Assembly (NCBI RefSeq): GCF_024362695.1
Contig: NC_065429.1
Coordinates: 3,876,501 to 3,940,500, forward strand
Reading direction: 5' to 3'
Source of the DNA: Pectinophora gossypiella
Taxonomy: Eukaryota; Arthropoda; Insecta; Lepidoptera; Gelechiidae
Length of the DNA: 64,000 nt
Part shown: piece by piece, positions 62,259-64,000 of the stretch
Position numbering within the stretch: position 1 is the first letter of the stretch
Layout of the letters: every line of letters starts with the position of its first letter
Made by a program: the position numbers and the translations under genes
Notes under the pieces: model-generated
Database searches by the model: none
Seen by the model: only the letters and a program-made list of their open reading frames with translations
Told to the model about the DNA's origin: nothing

Positions 62259-62500
62259 GGCCGCGATTCCTACAGACACCTCCTTATGTTACTTTAAGTT
62301 ATACCCGTCATTTCCTTATCCTCCGAAAAGGAAAGGGACGGATGTTTGACATCTGTTAATTTTAGGAAGAATGAGTGAATGAATGAATAACCCGAGCGAA
62401 TTGAAGAGGTATCTCGCTGGTATGCAAACCGTTTGACTATATATTTTTTTGTGTCAAAAATTTTTATAGGGTTGTTTTAGATTAGTGAAATTAATCCACC
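62259..62500 (-). mobile_element. MITE-S copy 6, truncated
   Basis: GGCCGCGATTCCTACAGACA, TTTAGGAAGAATGAGTGAAT and CTCGCTGGTATGCAAACCG; the other terminal half is lost. Confidence 0.78.
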
Positions 62501-62522
62501 ATAGTGGGTTGATAGCGGTAAA

Positions 62523-62605
62523 CGCCGAACTTCACGCCCTCCAAAGCACGGAAACATAAATTTTTTGGACTATCAGGTGAATCCAGCCTGCAATGTCCTA
62601 GTCAA
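62523..62605 (-). mobile_element. SINE-B core scrap
   Basis: CTTCACGCCCTCCAAAGCAC, TTGGACTATCAGGTGAATCC, GCAATGTCCTAGTCAAAGC. Strongly diverged. Confidence 0.55.
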
Positions 62606-62690
62606 AGCAATGATAATATCACATAAAAAATATGGATTTTATTACATAGTCTCTGCCTGCTCCGGTGGGAAATAGGCGTGAGTTTCAGTA

Positions 62691-63190
62691 GGTGTAGGTA
62701 GTGCGTACGTTTAATATTCAGATAATGAATATTTAAATTTAAAGTCGACTTTTTATTTAAATTAAGAAGAATTGTTGTATATAATATGTGTTATTTGTGT
62801 ATTTAAAATATGTATATATTACTGTTGTTGTTTAAGATAAAATTTAAGCATGTCCCTTTAATTATAAATTATTTAATATTCGCACGCTATATGGTTGATG
62901 GACTTTTTTGTTCAATACAATATATAATTTAAGACCCTTTGTATCACGCTAAAGCGAATAAATTTATTTCATTTCATTTTGAAGAATACTTTTAGATCTA
63001 GATTCGAAAATAAACCACAATAATGTATTAATTAAGCAGCAAGAAACCGTGGTCGCGAATTACATCGCATTCGCGTACAATCACTCATATTTCTTAGAAA
63101 ACTAGTTTCTAACACACACATACATACAACATACAGGACGAGTTTCCACAGTCATTTTATTATCTGTGCGACCAAGGGCGGTGGACGACA
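62691..63190. other. AT-rich; possible LINE tail
   Basis: AAGCGAATAAATTTATTTCA near 62952 with an ATTTC repeat may be a 3' tail. No gene. Confidence 0.35.
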
Positions 63191-63403
63191 TGAGTCCTAG
63201 TACGGCTTTGAAATAGACTACTCATCGGGTTTAGCACCGTAAGCGCGCGACTCTTTCTCGCTTTGACATATGTCACCCGTCACTCTCTCACAGTACTGCA
63301 CATAAAGAGACAGATGATCTCTGTGGGGCGGAAGGCAAGAGGGAAACCACTGCCCTATTTTTCCCTAAAAAAGTAGCATGGAAAATGCTGCACCGGCAAA
63401 AGG
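63191..63403 (+). mobile_element. SINE-J, plus copy
   Basis: GTCCTAGTACGGCTTTGAAA, GGGGCGGAAGGCAAGAGGGA, AACCACTGCCCTATTTTTCC, GTAGCATGGAAAATGCTGCA. The middle part (63222-63324) differs from the other copies. Confidence 0.7.
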
Positions 63404-63448
63404 GACTGTTAGTTGGTTAAAATAACCTTTATAGTAAAAAAAAAAATA

Positions 63449-63546
63449 ACGGCCTCAGTGGTCCAGTGGTCAATCCGGAGTTCCCGGGTTTGAACCCCGG
63501 TGGGGACAAATCACAAAAATCACTTTGTGATCCCTAGTTTGGTTAA
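63449..63546 (+). mobile_element. SINE-A head fragment
   Basis: GCCTCAGTGGTCCAGTGGTC (A box), CCCGGGTTTGAACCCCGGTG (B box), CACTTTGTGATCCCTAGTTT. It is cut off at the start of the LINE; the anticodon-arm region is partly deleted. Confidence 0.86.
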
Positions 63547-64000
63547 ACCAAAAACATATCATTAAAAATAAGGAAACGGTTTATTAAATCATATATTTGG
63601 AGCATTGCACTCTATGGAAGTGAAACGTGGACTATGACACAGAGAGACAGAGAGAGATTGGAAGCGTTTGAGATGTGGTGTTGGCGAAGGATGGAGGGTA
63701 TAAGCTGGACTGAAATGGTGTCAAATGAAAAAGTGCTGGAAAGAGTTGAAGAAAAGAGAACCATATTGAAGACTATAGAGAACCGGAGAGGAAATATGAT
63801 TGGCCACCTGATACGACACGATTCATTATAACAAACATTATAGAAGGAAAAATTGAAGGGAAGAGAGGAAGGGGTAGACCTAGAATAACATTTATGAAAC
63901 AAATAAAAGAGAAGGTGCAGGTCGTGTCGTATCGGGAGGTGAAGGTTTTGGCGGGGAAGAAGAGAGGAATGGCGGTTACTCCACCGACAAGAGCGCAGCT
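63547..64000 (+). pseudogene. RTE-like LINE ORF C-terminus, cut by window edge
   Basis: Reads in one frame from about 63550: KNISLKIRKRFIKSYIWSIA, LYGSETWTMTQRDRERLEAF, EMWCWRRMEGISWTEMVSNE, to a stop at 63829. A one-base shift near 63822 leads into FITNIIEGKIEGKRGRGRPR and continues open to the edge. YGSETW, EAFEMWCWRR and EGKIEGKR are hallmarks of the C-terminal part of RTE-clade reverse transcriptase proteins (compare BovB). The catalytic reverse transcriptase core and the endonuclease are absent, so this is 5'-truncated. It is the longest copy of the family here and shows what the relics at 12178, 37756 and 43488 once were. Confidence 0.82.

Overview
The window looks like a transposon-dense, AT-rich insect chromosome segment, most probably from a moth or butterfly. 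I found no host gene that I can defend. The open reading frames are short and lie mostly inside repeats. The repeats have the look of lepidopteran families: tRNA-derived SINEs ending in GAAGAAG, TTATGTTATG or GATGATG, the tail text CCCAGCAGTGGGACGTATAT, Helitron ends with CTAG, and RTE-like LINE fragments. The order Lepidoptera is inferred from recall of such repeats; I cannot name the species. Family letters (SINE-A, MITE-P and so on) are working labels defined here.

The only near-complete protein gene is the transposase of a 1,640-bp Tc1-type element (18289-19928). It has perfect 27-bp terminal repeats, TA on both sides and a DD34E triad, and is broken by one missing base near 19184. Coding relics of non-LTR retrotransposons occur at about 7.7, 11.2, 11.5, 12.2, 37.8, 43.5, 58.7 and 63.5 kb (to the right edge). 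Two short Helitrons end at 14372 and 26354, with a further internal fragment at 47.1 kb.

The rest is non-autonomous material. SINE-A and SINE-B have different tails but a common core; SINE-D is complete twice, at exactly 339 bp. Palindromic MITEs include P (ends GCAAACGAT), C (ends CAGGGTGTTAGTGAC), Q (ends GGGGGGTTAAAATGG) and S (about 380 bp). Several truncated LINE 3' tails (E, I, L) recur. Many insertions are nested with readable target-site duplications, so relative ages can be read: SINE-B into MITE-C (8.9 kb), a chimeric SINE into MITE-C (15.1 kb), SINE-A into MITE-P (23.2 kb), SINE-A into rep-G (23.9 and 36.7 kb), two small MITEs into one RTE copy (37.8-38.2 kb), MITE-S into MITE-P (54.5 kb) and Tail-E into MITE-P (55.6 kb).

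The most unusual structure is a 957-bp foldback-type element at 33227-34183. It has a perfect 9-bp target duplication, long inverted arms, and a 146-bp unit present twice in tandem in one arm and once in the other. This resembles Drosophila Foldback and other Mutator-superfamily elements. The longer gaps between repeats are AT-rich and featureless by eye; they may be intronic or intergenic, or older decayed repeats.
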